64,000 nucleotides of DNA. Source: Lycocorax pyrrhopterus obiensis (taxonomy: Eukaryota > Chordata > Aves > Passeriformes > Paradisaeidae). The translations under genes were made by a program, and so were the position numbers. The stretch lies in contig JACSVZ010000011.1 of assembly GCA_014706295.1 (NCBI GenBank), forward strand, positions 4,652,663-4,716,662, given 5' to 3'. The notes beneath the pieces were generated by a model that searched no databases, was not told the origin of the DNA, and was given only the letters and a program-made list of their open reading frames with translations. Shown here one piece after another: positions 1 through 15,043 of the stretch. The first letter of the stretch is position 1; the number at the start of each line of letters is the position of its first letter.

Positions 1-11
1 TGGATCTAACC

Positions 12-777
12 ATGGACAGTATCTCCCAGGTGATCCATGACTGTGAGACGTGCGCTGCGATCAAGCAGGCCAAGCGAGTGAAACCCCTATGGTATGGTGG
101 GCGATGGTCCAAATACAAGTATGGGGAGGCCTGGCAGATTGATTACATCACACTGCCTCAAACACGCCAAGGCAAGCGCTATGTGCTCACAATGGTAGAA
201 GCCACCACTGGATGGCTGGAGACCTACCCTGTGCCTCATGCTACTGCCCGAAACACCATCCTGGGCCATGAAAAGCAAGTCCTGTGGAGGCATGGTACCC
301 CCGAGAGAATTGAATCTGACAACGGGACTCATTTCAAGAACAGCCTCATAAACACCTGGGCTAGAGAACATGGCATTGAATGGGTGTACCATATCCCTTA
401 CCATGCACCAGCAGCTGGGAAGGTTGAGCGGTGTAATGGATTGCTGAAAACCACCTTGAAGGCACTGGGCGGGGGGACGTTCAAAAACTGGGAGATGCAT
501 TTAGCAAAAGCCACCTGGTTAGTTGAACACCCGAGGCTCCACCAACCGAGCAGGCCCTGCCCAATCTGAACCCCTACAAACAACAGATGGGGATAAGGTT
601 CCAGTGGTACACATGAGAGGTATGCTTAGAAAAACTGTTTGGGTTAATTCTGCCTCGAGCAAAGACAAACCCATCCGTGGGGTTGTCTTTGCTCAGGGAC
701 CAGGTTGCACCTGGTGGGTGATGCAAAAGGATGGAGAGACCCGATGCATACCTCAAGGGGACCTTGTTTTAGGGTGA
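12..777 (+). pseudogene. ERV pol 3' end: integrase core and C-terminal domain, frameshifted
   Basis: This is the 3' part of an endogenous retroviral pol gene; its upstream part lies outside the window. The first frame (12-569) starts at the final CxxC of the integrase zinc-binding domain and holds a retroviral integrase catalytic core. The acidic triad is visible: Asp at codon 141-143, Asp at 318-320 (in an S-D-N-G context) and Glu at 426-428, with the 35-residue spacing of a D,D35E core. Near position 520 the reading passes into another frame, which runs to a stop at 775-777 and carries a Trp-rich integrase C-terminal domain. The copy is therefore broken by at least one frameshift. No env frame follows: only about 138 bp separate the pol stop from the LTR. 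The ERV class is not certain; the 5-bp target duplication at the related solo LTR (31160-32032) would suit an ERVL-type element. Confidence 0.85.
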
Positions 778-915
778 ACTACCCATGGCACTGTACTTGT
801 ATCAGTATCTGCATGTATATATATGTATATAGTTAAGGTGATGCATGTGTGTATATAGTTAAAAGGGTTAAGTTTGATGTAACATGTTAGTATGGGAAAA
901 ATTCGGGGTGGATAA

Positions 916-940
916 TGTTGGGGGTTTGAGGAGTTCTCCT

Positions 941-996
<56 letters not shown>

Positions 997-1827
997 CTCT
1001 TAAAGAATTTTCCCCATATGTGTTTCCAAGGGGACGAATCACTGGGTGCTTAAGAAGAACAAAAGGGCCAGCCACAGAGGGCGGGGGTACGAACTAGCTA
1101 CTTGTTTTTCACCTGGGGGGTGGGGGAGCAGGGTTTGCTGGTACCCGCAGAGTGAGGAAGGTGTGGGTCAGAGCTGGAGGTTTCTTCTTTTCGGCGGTTT
1201 TTTTTCCTTCCACCTGAGAAACCCGGATTCCTAAGCCCACCTTTTTCCCTGCCCTGCTGCGAGCCGGGCCGCAGCCGCTTTGCTCCTGCTGCCGCTTGGA
1301 CCCCTTCGCTACACTGTAACCCTGCACACCCTCGCCGGCTGAGACCTCCCGGAGCTCCCACCGCAGCCCCGCAGTTTGCTACATCTCGTCTGCCACCCGG
1401 GATCTGTGCTCGTCTCTGCTGCTCCAGCCTGCTGCTCCCGAGGGTCCGGCCGGACACCGGGATCAGCCGCCCAGAGGGTTTGTTAAAGCTTTTCGTCCAT
1501 CCTTTCCCGGGACCCTGAGCCGCCCCTGCCAGCTGTGACTGGAACTGCACCGAAGGGGGGGAGGGGTGACCTACAGCCGAGAGAGGCTGGCACTGGGTTT
1601 GTGGTTGTGTTTGCTGTTACTGCCATAGTTATTGTTGTTTGTTTGCCTTGTTTTATATATATATATATATATATTAGTAAAGAACTGTTATTCCTACCCC
1701 TCATATCTTTGCCTGAAAGCCCCTTAATTTCAAAATTATAATAATTCGGAGGGAAGGGGGTTGCATTTTCCATTTCAGGAGAGGCTTCTGCCTTCCTTGA
1801 CAGACACCTGTCTTTCAAACCAGGACA
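916..1827 (+). mobile_element. 3' LTR of the upstream ERV (912 bp)
   Basis: The boundaries come from comparison with the near-identical element on the opposite strand at 31160-32032: the similarity starts at TGTTGGGG and ends at CCAGGACA, giving TG...CA termini. A purine-rich stretch (about 893-914) lies just before it, as expected of a polypurine tract. Inside are a T-run of about 55 bases (942-996), far longer than in the sister copy, an (AT)n run at about 1656-1674, and AGTAAA just after it, a possible variant polyadenylation signal. The bases on the two sides (GATAA and GGGTC) do not match, which fits the 3' LTR of a provirus whose 5' end lies outside the window rather than a solo LTR. 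Confidence 0.85.
942..996. repeat. Long T homopolymer inside the LTR
   Basis: An uninterrupted run of about 55 T. The sister LTR at 31160-32032 has a short mixed T/C tract here, so the run is an expansion in this copy and accounts for most of the 39-bp length difference. The exact length may be a sequencing estimate. Confidence 0.9.
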
Positions 1828-2337
1828 GGGTCATTACTATGCTGTCCATCCCTTCCAAAGAACACCTCTAATTCCACCACTTCTCTCAGCTTTTGGATCC
1901 ATTCCTCAAGTGTCTTCCATTGCATTCTATGATGGTACTCCTGCATTCTCTCTTTGTGGACGAACCTCTCTCTCACACTCATTAAAAGCCGCTCCCAGAG
2001 AGAAAGGGGCCCTGGCTCCCTCACAAATACCTGATCCACACTCGGGTCCTGGGTCAGGATCCCAGATACCTTGCCTCGCCACTATCCAGTTGCACGCCTG
2101 TACCCATAAGGTCCCAAACCCAAAGTAACCAGGTTGCATAAGCCTCACACCCCCACTGCACAATGTCCTTTCACAGATTATGGAGACTGTCGTACGACAG
2201 GGCCTTGGTGATGATTTCAGGCTCTGGCTCCCCTGCTGGTTGTGAGGGCCCTGGTTCCCCATCATCATTAACTGGGCCCACTGACTTGGTCTTATACTTC
2301 CTCCTCTGCACAGGGGCGAGGGACTTAAGAGCTCCAC
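1828..2337 (-). pseudogene. Opposed gag-like fragment abutting the LTR
   Basis: Two overlapping minus-strand frames (2337-1927 and 2039-1815) cover this stretch. The second is rich in Trp, Arg and Glu (W-E-R-L-L and R-E-R-F motifs) and resembles the N-terminal gag region of avian ERVs. That resemblance is by general look only. It runs opposite to the pol gene and LTR on its left and its open frame stops within the first codons of the LTR. The simplest reading is that the left ERV inserted into an older, inverted ERV. I see no intact product. Confidence 0.4.
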
Positions 2338-2439
2338 TCCAAGCGTACCTCCAGACAGTCCCTTAGGGAGGATACTCAGGGACTGGGGACAAGAGGAGCT
2401 GTCTTGTAGCCCGGGGAAGGATCAGAAAAAGATCATCCA

Positions 2440-3669
2440 GTGGGGTTGGTCCGCCTAAAATGGCCGATCCACATGGCAGGGCTGGTCCCCCTAAAAGGGT
2501 GGATCCACATGGCAGGGCAGGTCCCTATGAAATGGCGGATCTGTGTGGTGATCCCCGCAAACCGGTGGGCCCATGTAGTGGCGCTGGTTTTACTGAAACA
2601 AGAAGATCTCAAAATAAGACAGACCAGCTGTCACACAGGACAAGCACTACAGAGCTAGCACAATTAAAGAGAGATGTCCTAAATTTTCCCTTCCCCCTTT
2701 CCAGTACCACCTTGGATCCTAACACAAATATGTCCACGTTTACCCTGAGAGAAATACCTATGCATGGAGCACAAGGAGGGCCAGGGTTTGCTAATGTACC
2801 TCTAAACAGTATTGAAGGAAGAGAATTTAAAAGGGAAATGAGTCATATGCTAGAGGACCCCTTGGGACTAGCAGAATAACTGGATCAATTCTTAGGCCCA
2901 AATATTTACACCCGGGAGGAAATGCAATCTGTTTTAGGAACTCTGTTTACCCCAGAGGAAAGACAAATGAGAAGAATTGCAGGAATAAGAATACGGGAGA
3001 GAGAAAATCCGCCCAATGTTCAAGGGGGAATAGCCGGTGAACAGAAATTCCCCGTAGTAAGACCTAATTGGGATCAGAATACAATTGAGGGAAGCAATAA
3101 TACGTCCGATGACACAAGGTTGGTGATAAGGGGAATAAAACAGGCAGCACCAAAAGGACAGAATTTTGAAAAGGCGCTTGAAAATAAACAGCAACGTGAT
3201 GAGCCTCCCACTGCCTGGTTACAAAGGCTCAGAAAGAATACGCAGCAGTATTCTGGAATAGATCTTGAAAGTGCTGCAGGCCGAGAACTATTAAAAGTAC
3301 GTTTTGTTGCCAAAGCATGGCCAGACACAAAGAAGAAATTGCAAAACATAGAGGATTGGAGTCATAAAGAATTAAGTGAATTGTTGAGGGAAGCTCAGGA
3401 AGTTTATGTTAGAAGGGATGATGAAAAACAGAAAAATAAGACCAAGTTAATGGTGGCCACTGCAGAGCAAGTACTAAAAATGCAAACTGGAAAATGAGGC
3501 CGGGAGAGGCAGAGGAGTGGCCAAGGGAAGACTTCAGCCTAACGTTAGGAGAGCCCGGGGAAGAGGACAGGGGATGACCACCTGGCAGACAGGTCCCAAG
3601 AAATGCTTTTATTGTGGAAAAGAGAGACATTTTAAAGGAGATTGCCCAGAAGTACACAGAGGAGTATAA
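2440..3669 (+). pseudogene. Gammaretrovirus-like gag fragment (capsid and nucleocapsid), broken
   Basis: A plus-strand reading from about 2460 matches the layout of gammaretroviral gag: a linker region, a capsid-like part from about 2730, then a basic region and a zinc knuckle. The knuckle is canonical CX2CX4HX4C, with Cys codons at 3604-3606 and 3613-3615, His at 3628-3630 and Cys at 3643-3645. Breaks: an in-frame stop at 2877-2879, a stop at 3495-3497, and a frame change before the nucleocapsid part, which ends at a stop at 3667-3669. No protease or polymerase follows, so the element is 3'-truncated. It belongs to a different retroviral lineage from the integrase and LTR at the left edge. 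Confidence 0.8.
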
Positions 3670-3785
3670 AATGGAGCCATTTCGCTGTGTTCGGCTCTCA
3701 GCTCAGCTGAATCGTTACTAATGAAGTGTTTTCTATTGCTTCGACGACTTTGTCGCCATTTAATTGTATCTAAAAGTTAGTTCAT
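3670..3785. other. Unassigned junction between gag fragment and CR1 remnant
   Basis: About 115 bp with no reading frame of note. It may be the remaining 3' end of the gag-bearing element or old host sequence. I could not match it to an LTR elsewhere in the window. Confidence 0.3.
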
Positions 3786-3851
3786 TTCAAACACCACGGA
3801 GGTGGAACAAGGTGATCTTGAAGGTCCCTTCCGCGTGCTATGATTCTGTGA
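3786..3851 (+). mobile_element. CR1 LINE 3' end remnant
   Basis: Carries the conserved CR1 3' tail pattern (GGTGATCTTGAAGGTCCCTT followed by a TATGATTCTGTGA terminus). Only the last 65 bp or so remain. It lies directly against the GC-rich NUDT7 promoter. Confidence 0.75.
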
Positions 3852-3879
3852 CTGGGCACGAATGCTGCACTTTCACGGT

Positions 3880-4151
3880 CCTTCTCCCACTGGCAGCTGC
3901 TCGGATCCCAGACTCAGCCGGGACTGGTCGGAATCGATGGAGCCGAGCGGCGCCAGCGCCGCACGTCTGGGGCACTGGGGGCCCGGTGTCGGCCAGGGAG
4001 CGAGCGGCCCCGCGGCTCCCGGCACAGCGACACGCCCGGCGGTGGGAAAGGGAAAAGCAAAGGGAAAGGGAACGAGTTCTGCGCCGATGGGCGTCGCTGC
4101 CGGGGCGGGGGCCGGGCGCCGGGCGGGGCGCAGCCGCTGCCGCTGCCGGCG
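3880..4151 (+). promoter_or_regulatory. NUDT7 CpG-island promoter and 5' UTR
   Basis: Very GC- and CpG-rich sequence begins right after the CR1 remnant and continues through exon 1 to about 4480. There is no TATA box near the ATG. A dispersed, CpG-island type start is expected for a housekeeping peroxisomal enzyme. The transcription start cannot be fixed from sequence. Confidence 0.65.
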
Positions 4152-8267
<4,116 letters not shown>

Positions 8268-8707
8268 CAAATTGGTCTGGCAATTCATTTCTTTTGAAAG
8301 AGGAAAAAGGAGGTTTGTTGATTCCCTTTGTACCTATTTTTTGCAAGTTACACTTGAATTTCTTCTGAATTGGGAACTTCAAGCTGACGGTCCCTAACTA
8401 GATTAATAGAATTTTTAATCTCTTAAAAGAGAGTTGCAAAAAGCACACAACATTTTTGGTGAAATGGACTTTTAAAAGGTCTGTTTCAGTTCCTTTTCAG
8501 TTTCAGTGCCCTTGTTCTGTGTGATCGGAGATACTTTCTGGGGTTTGCCTTGTCTACAAAGAGATAATGCTGTTTCATGTAATTTGTGTCTATTTGAGTT
8601 AACCTAGGAAAACTTCTGGGGATCTGCCCGTCTCCTGCATGTGCCACACGTGGACAACGTGATCCATACAGTCTTGTGCGGTATCTTGAAGCACTTCCAG
8701 GACGCAC

Positions 8708-8713
8708 AATAAA
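8708..8713 (+). terminator. NUDT7 polyadenylation signal AATAAA
   Basis: First canonical AATAAA after the stop codon, giving a 3' UTR of about 460 bp. A T/GT-rich stretch follows at 8740-8765, consistent with a cleavage region. Confidence 0.75.
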
Positions 8714-8734
8714 AATACAAAAGGTTTCAGGTGC

Positions 8735-11010
8735 TTTCACAGTCTCGTTTTGTTTTGCTTGGGCTTGTGGAGGGAAGAGGGCAGGTTAACATGTGCAAGG
8801 AATCTTGGTCAATTTAACATTTCTCACAAGGAAATTCTGTAGGCTATGGAAAACTTAGGATACAGGCAACAGGACTGAACTTTGTCCGTCACCACCGTGT
8901 TATCAAACCTCACTCAGCTGCTGGCAGGAGTCATCTCCAGGAAGGAAAAGCGGAGATGAGGATTCACGAGGACAGAAATGCTTACGCGTAGTTGACCAGG
9001 CACCCTGGCAGTGTCAGACGCGTGATGTTCCTTGTGCTGGAAATCCTTGTTGCCTCATTGCTGCTCAACTAGCATCTCATTCACAGTGGTCATGACCTTT
9101 CTGGCAAATGGTGACGTTTTTAAAAGCTCAATGATTTAGCCCGGATTCGAGATCTGCTGCGCAGCTCCGGGTGTCAGCAGCCCTGAACAGCTGATCTGAA
9201 TCCCAAGGTGAGCTGAAAGCATTCGGTGTTTCGCAATCTTGTGCCCCAGTGCAAGGCTCGAGTAAGATGAAGAAGAGCCCTCGGCTGTTGCTGTGGCTGT
9301 TTGCACTTGTGCTGCCCCTGCTCCAGTCACTAACAGGTGCAAGTGATGGCAGTTCCTGTGCATGTGCAGTAACCGCCGTCAAACCTTTCCTATGCTTACG
9401 TTAGCTCTTCTGGCTAATGTTACGTTGTTAATATCCTGCATTCTTTATGTTCAATACCAGTTGACTTCTTAAGTTAAAGGAGAAAAAGACCCGTGTTTTT
9501 TTTGGCTAGGATGAAATCCTTGGAGAAGTAGCAGCCACATGCAGAAAGAAGAGCTTTATTTTTTCAGTATTAAACACTTGTGCGAAATTATTAAAACATT
9601 TTTAAAAGCTTGACTTTAAACTCTTCATCGTATTAGGTGCACCCTCAGTGCTGTCTGTCACTGCTAATCTCTGCGGGAAAAGTAAATAATTAAAATAAGA
9701 ACTTTTAAGTAATTAATAGAGCAAATTAAAATAGAGCAAAGCAATTAGACCTTGGACTGGTAAACAAAACAGGTACCAAGAGACACAATTACTAACTTAC
9801 AGTCCTCCTCTGCTCCCAGCTTTTTCATCTCTCAACCTGATCTGCACAGATATTGTGCAAATTGTACAGATTCAAACTGCTGCTTGGTTTTAGTTCTCTA
9901 AACATTATTGTGTGGAACCGTAAGCACAGCAGCAACAGTTCAGCTGTTGCTCCTTTTAGCAAATGTAAATAGAGTTCATTTTTTAATCACATCAAGCATT
10001 TGGACCAGTTGAAAAACAAAAGTTAACAGAGATCCAACCACAGAGTGATTTGCAGTAAAACCACTGGGGCTTCATGCTTCTCTCTGTGCATCCTACACAA
10101 CTTTATTGACATTAGTTTGGATATTTAGGAAGTACTTTTTAAAAAACACTCATTCTTTATTTAGATATCCATCTGGGATGTGAGTGCCCAAAAAACTACT
10201 GTGGGCGCAAAAATCACTTAAGTGCTTGCTGGTAAAACTGCAGTTCTGCAAGTCGCACATTTACTAATGGGGAGTTCTTTCCTTGGGCAATCTTCAGATA
10301 AAATTCTTCCACAGTTTTTGGGGCGGGAACTAGAACACGAATCCTCCAAGCCGAGCACCCCTCCTAAGCAAAGTAAACTTAAAAGGGTTCTCTCTTACTA
10401 GTCCTCTGTTATACCTGAATACTACCGAAATCTATTTCTGCGCACTTTTATTTTGAACGTAGTGATTTTGAAGGACTCCTGTACTTTGTATTATTGTTTG
10501 CAAAGGCATTTAGAGGTACAGTATGTTGATACAGCTTTAAATCTGAAGAAGCATTTTGTATCTATGTGTATTTACACTTTGCACTTTTTCATACCAACAA
10601 ATGCCCAGGATTCTCCCCAGTTGAGAAAAGGTAAGAAAAATAAATTCCCGATTCCATTCTCTAGCTATGAAATAAAATACGCTTTTGTGACATCTAAATG
10701 CGGGCAAAGGCTTATAGCAAAACAAGAAAATTACTGGTAGGATACAAAACTAACTAAAAGATAAGCAGCATGAAGTTGAGTGGGAGGTTTTAGTCATTCT
10801 TTTAGTTAATGTGCAGGGATTCAGCATTTAGCATTTCTGTATTTTTGAGTGCTCGAATAATCAGACCCTTGCTATTTAACACTTATGTGAGCATTTATCA
10901 CATACACATATTTGATAAGTTGCTAGCTTACAATTGTTAGTGATAGAATGAAAATCACTTCTAAGAGAGTATATATTCTAGTTTGCAGCACGCTTGGGTG
11001 AGGAGAAACC
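8735..11010. other. Intergenic, no gene seen
   Basis: AT-rich unique sequence downstream of NUDT7. The open frames are short and of random composition. No repeat family or RNA gene was recognised. Confidence 0.6.
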
Positions 11011-11039
11011 AAAATGTGCTTTTCATTCCCAGCAGTTCA

Positions 11040-11300
11040 GTGTTGTGGAGACCTGCTGGAAAACAGCTCGTTTCGTCACCGCCGGAGGGAACGGCAGCAC
11101 GTGCGGAACAAAAGGAGCAGCTCCGCGACGGCGCGAACCGCGGCACCGCGGAACGAGCCGCAGTTGAAGCGCGCTGCGATGGCCGGCCGCCACCGCCCGC
11201 TCCGAGGGCGAGGGGCTCCCGCCACGAGCCCTGAGGGACCCGCCACGCCCAAGGGGCCATTGCCATGGGGCCCGAGCGGGCGCGAAAGTCTTGAGCCACG
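11040..11300. promoter_or_regulatory. Orphan CpG-rich island
   Basis: An isolated stretch dense in CpG in otherwise AT-rich sequence. Open frames of about 100 codons exist on both strands, as expected for GC-rich DNA, and none resembles a known protein. It may be the promoter of an unannotated transcript or the remnant of one. The only nearby gene material is the broken HYDIN/CMTR2 block starting at 12 kb. Confidence 0.45.
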
Positions 11301-11975
11301 GCTTAGGGAAGTTATCATTCCACCAAGTTCCAGTCCCATCCGTGGGCTTGGGCATGCAGTGGTAGAGGGAATATCAGCCATGTGGACCTACAGACCTTTT
11401 TCAATAAGGGGCCACACGCTTCTTTCCTCTAACTCCCCTAATCCTTCAGAACTGTGTTCATCAGAATCTCCCCAAATATCCCCGTACCAGTCCTCTGGAT
11501 CCACATCTGCTGTCACCATCCAGAAGTGGATAACCCTATTGTTTGGGGTTTGTTTGTTTTGTTGTTTTTTTTTTTGGTTGCGACAGCTTTCTTTCAATCC
11601 TTTGTTCCAAGAAACGTATTTGCTCTCCTTCCCTGTTTGTTCTTTGAAGACATCTGTCTCCAGCTGTTTCTCTACTTCCAGTCTTCTGAAATAATCACAA
11701 TGTGCCTGTGCCTGTACCAGGCACGCTCCCGAGGTGGCACGCATGCTCTCTTTACCATCTCCTCTTCTGCCGCGGCGGCACTGCTGCCGCCTACGTCCCT
11801 GTCTCCCTACCACCCCCTCCAGGTCCAAGCCCTTCTCCTTCACCCATTCCATCCCTAAAGGAGAAGGGGCACAGCCCTGACTCCCCAAACACCCCTCTAC
11901 TGACATGCCAAGGAAAATGTTAAGTAATCTTATAAAAACAAGGCAAAATATATATTCAAATGAGATTTATTTACA
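11300..11975. other. Unassigned sequence, possible old retroelement on the minus strand
   Basis: A minus-strand frame (11906-11388) ends in an acidic, Trp-rich stretch (VDPEDWYGDIWGDSDEHSSE) that looks coding-like but matches nothing I recognise. A T-rich tract (11565-11574) interrupts it. No start, splice site or partner exon supports a gene. Confidence 0.25.
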
Positions 11976-11979
11976 AAGC

Positions 11980-12319
11980 AGCTGGCAAAAGAGCTCTTAT
12001 TTGCTCAGTGTGGCCCTTGCTGACAGAGGGCAAACGCCATGAGCAGCAGAGCTGTGCTCACATCAGCCCGTGCTGGGGCTGCAGCCTTGCCAGACCTCAG
12101 GAGGACACACTGCACCCTGGGCTCAGAGGCTCGAGCTTTTGGGCACAAGGAAGTTAGGTGGTGATGTGGGCTGATGTTTTCTTCTAGATGAGAACCTGTC
12201 TTCTCAGCCTGTCTGTCCCCTGAGCCATCCCCCATCAAAGCTGCTTTGGTTCCTTCCCTCCCTCTTCTCCCGTCCCTTGCAGGGTTCCATTGCGCCCGGC
12301 AAGGAGCAAGTGCTGAAAG
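11980..12319 (+). repeat. Inverted repeat, left arm, with the start of a HYDIN exon on the + strand
   Basis: About 340 bp that match the reverse complement of 15185-15530 almost base for base. Near its right end it repeats the intron-exon boundary of HYDIN exon 27: CCCTTGCAG followed by codons for GSIAPGKEQVLK (12274-12319), here on the plus strand. After that codon the similarity stops, so this arm holds only the first dozen codons of the exon and cannot encode it. Confidence 0.9.
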
Positions 12320-12674
12320 GCACGTGCCACCCTCCCCCTGTGCCACTTGAGCTCCTTGCATGCCCCAGCAGGCTTCCTGGTGCCTCCGACTGCAGATCCA
12401 ACTAAGATCCTGTCACGTCTGGAGATAAAATCCTGAAGCAGCTCCATAGGTGCTTTGTTGCTTTGTCACTGGGAGTTCTGCAATGCCAAAGACTGTAAAC
12501 CTGTACGTTTCCAGCCAAGGCTGCTTGTATTAAAACCCTTTAGACCTGCTTGTATTTTATACTGCATTGACAATAATTAGAGCCTGTACTAGCAATAAGT
12601 TTAGTCATAATTATCCACATCGTCAGTGTCATACATCTCCCAAGAGTCCCAAGAGTCTTCTGTCTACAGGTCTG

Positions 12675-13233
12675 CCCCAATCCCCAGTGTCACCTGGGCC
12701 AAAGTACCACCAAGGTAACGTATTTGCCATCAGACGGTCATCCATGATCATCGTAAGCGTGTCACTGGCTTCATGATACGGGTTTAGAGTAATAGCTACC
12801 CAGTTCCAGTGGCAAGGGACATGGTGGGACTTCAAGTAGTGCTTAAGGCTGGCTATAAAAGCTCCAGGTGCTTCACAGAGGTGGACAGAATTCAGTTCTC
12901 TGTCCTGAAGAGCTTCATCTGGGAGAAGAGGAAAACTGCACGGGATCTCATGAAATCTGCACCACGCCTGTGTACAGAGCTCAGCATTCACGGATTTCTT
13001 TGCAGGCGACATTTTTCTCCCTGCTTTATTGCTCAACGAGGTGTGCCAATGCCAATCCTCGAGGTTCTTATCACTCAGTAGGTTCTTCAATTCATTCATT
13101 GAGTCCTACAGAGTAACTGAAATTCCATGTCACCACATGTAAAAGCATTCATCGGCTTAGCGTAAGAAAACTTCTTTGTCAAGAGCTTCCCCGTTTCCGA
13201 AACAGTTTCGGGACTGAACTTTTCAAGGTTCAT
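12675..13233 (-). pseudogene. CMTR2: CMTR2 5' fragment (cap-specific mRNA 2'-O-methyltransferase 2), broken
   Basis: CMTR2 methylates the ribose of the second transcribed nucleotide of capped mRNA. The minus-strand frame from 13099 down to about 12678 matches the N-terminal part of its catalytic region: [26 protein letters not shown] with the conserved Lys, the SAM-loop [12 protein letters not shown], and NPYHEA...MIMDDRL...WWYFGP. Upstream (13233-13100) a different frame continues the match (FSPETVSE, KKFSYAKP) but with deletions, a stop and a frameshift. Downstream the match ends at GDTGD. The intact protein is about 770 residues; only about 150 are represented. No poly-A tail or target duplication shows it to be a retrocopy. 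In human, CMTR2 sits next to the 5' end of HYDIN, so its presence beside HYDIN exons suggests joint transfer. Confidence 0.88.
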
Positions 13234-14390
13234 CTTCTGAAGGATCTATGGATGACTCCGTTTCTTTATCCTCAGATGAACTTGCAAGGTCGGCAGGACC
13301 GCTGGAGAAGAAACCATGTCATTGCGATCATACAGGTATAAGAAATAGGCAAAGTTTTTTTTTTTAAAACTAACGCTTTTTCCTGCTTAACCTCTGCATT
13401 CCAGAACAGGAGAGAAATGCTTCATGGAATCATACACCAATAAGAAAAGGAAGTCAGGGCTATCATGAATAAGGCCATTTGGGAATTAGGAAGTTCACCA
13501 GTTCAGTTGCCCTTCTTGCTATTTACACAGCAAGTGAAGAAGAGTTTGCTGGTGCTTGGCCCTTCATTGATTCTGGATATTCTGTTCACTTTATAGGTAT
13601 AAACACTTAAATACAAATATCTCTCTCAATCGCAAAAGAGAACACCTCACAAGCTCTCCAAATTCAGCAAGTGGCCCAGAAATCTTATCATGTGATTATG
13701 GCAGTATCTGTCTGAGAGCTCCAAGTATGGAGGATAGGCTGGCCACAAGCAAAGGCAACGTGGGAGAGGGAGCACAGCTCCTGCTCCTCCAGTTTCCCAA
13801 GTGGGAATAGCCCTCCCACCTCTTCCACCAGACCCAGCTGAAGAGGTCCTTCCCCATCTCCAGGGAAGTAACTCCAGCATCTTTGCCTGCCCAGCCACTG
13901 TTAGCAAAGCTGATCTGGCCAGACAGACGGACAGACAAGCCAGGAACCTGCCAGAGCTCCAGATACTTGCCTGCCCTCAGCCAGTGCCAAAGCAGTTTAG
14001 AAAAAAGCACTGCCAGCACAATCCCAGGGCACAGCCAAGCTGCTGCTGTTAAGGTCTGTAAACTTTGCAGGGCTCGGGTTGGGAACAGCCAGCTTCCCAG
14101 AAATGACCTGCATCTCCTTCCATCCCTTGAGCATGGCCTTCGGGATCCCTCCCTGGGGTAGCCAGGAAGTTGGTGCATCTCCATGAGAGATCATGACCAG
14201 AGAGGCAGCCCCTGGGGCAATGCTGAGCAGACACATGGTCGTGGCCAGGTGTGGGCAGGGAGGTCCCAAGTGCCATCAGGGCACAAGAAAGCTGCTGTGG
14301 GGTGCATGGGGCTCAAGTGACATGGGAAGGTTGGCATCTGCCAAATGGGGGAGCAGCTGTTCTTACAATGGTGCCTGGTTGTCCTTGGAT

Positions 14391-14720
14391 GGACTGCTCC
14401 TCCTCGGCATCAGAGTCATCCATGCATTGCTCCAGGTCTGTAATGTGCAACAGAAAAGATGGGTCACTGCCCTTTATGTGTTATTTCCATGCTTTGTATT
14501 ATCTCTTTCAGGATCTTCTCGTATTTTTCATTTCCTGAAGGAAAAATGATCCACGAATAGAAGCACGGGTGCATTGCCAATCCCATTTAAGATGGGAAGT
14601 CCCACTTCCCCAACACTGGCCTCTCCCAGAAACAAACCCCTCAAGCCGTCTATGAAAAGTGGATGCTGCTGCTGCTCCTCTCTGAGTCCTCATGTTCAAT
14701 CTCACTTATCTTCCTCCTCA
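14391..14720 (-). repeat. Exon-like repeated motif, two partial copies
   Basis: Minus-strand sequence at 14391-14470 reads DPSFLLHITDLEQCMDDSDA and matches 45378-45459 on the same strand (LLLDITDLEQGVDDSGAKEE). A second stretch at 14595-14637, with weaker similarity continuing to about 14720, matches 45311-45357 (LFLGEASVGEVG in the right-hand copy). Relative to the 45 kb copy the order of the two blocks is swapped, so the local array was duplicated or rearranged. The source gene is not recognised. Confidence 0.6.
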
Positions 14721-15043
14721 CAGAGGAGCATCTCTGCAATGCCATGCAAATCCAACCCCACCAAAAGCCCTGGCAGCTTCTCTTACAGCTTCCCCAAGCT
14801 TTTCTGCCTAGCCATCATCTCTCCAGGCCTCCAACAATGTGCTGGCAAGGTCTGCAGGATGGTTCCTGGGAGAAAGCCCAAATGGGCTCAACTGCTCAAG
14901 ACTCAAGAAGCAACCAGAGAGGTCAAGCGTTGGTCTGGCAGCCCTGCAACCTCCAGACTTGGTGGACATGGGTGTGAGCTGCCCAGTGCGCTACGGTACG
15001 GGAAAAAACGGGATCTTCCTGGAAGAAGACAGGCAGTGCTCAC

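Noticed and set aside
12600..12660. Acidic C-terminal-like tail ([14 protein letters not shown]) after the CMTR2 fragment as a chimeric gene end
   Set aside because: It is in another frame from the CMTR2 match, with no splice site linking them and no known homology; not enough to call a gene.
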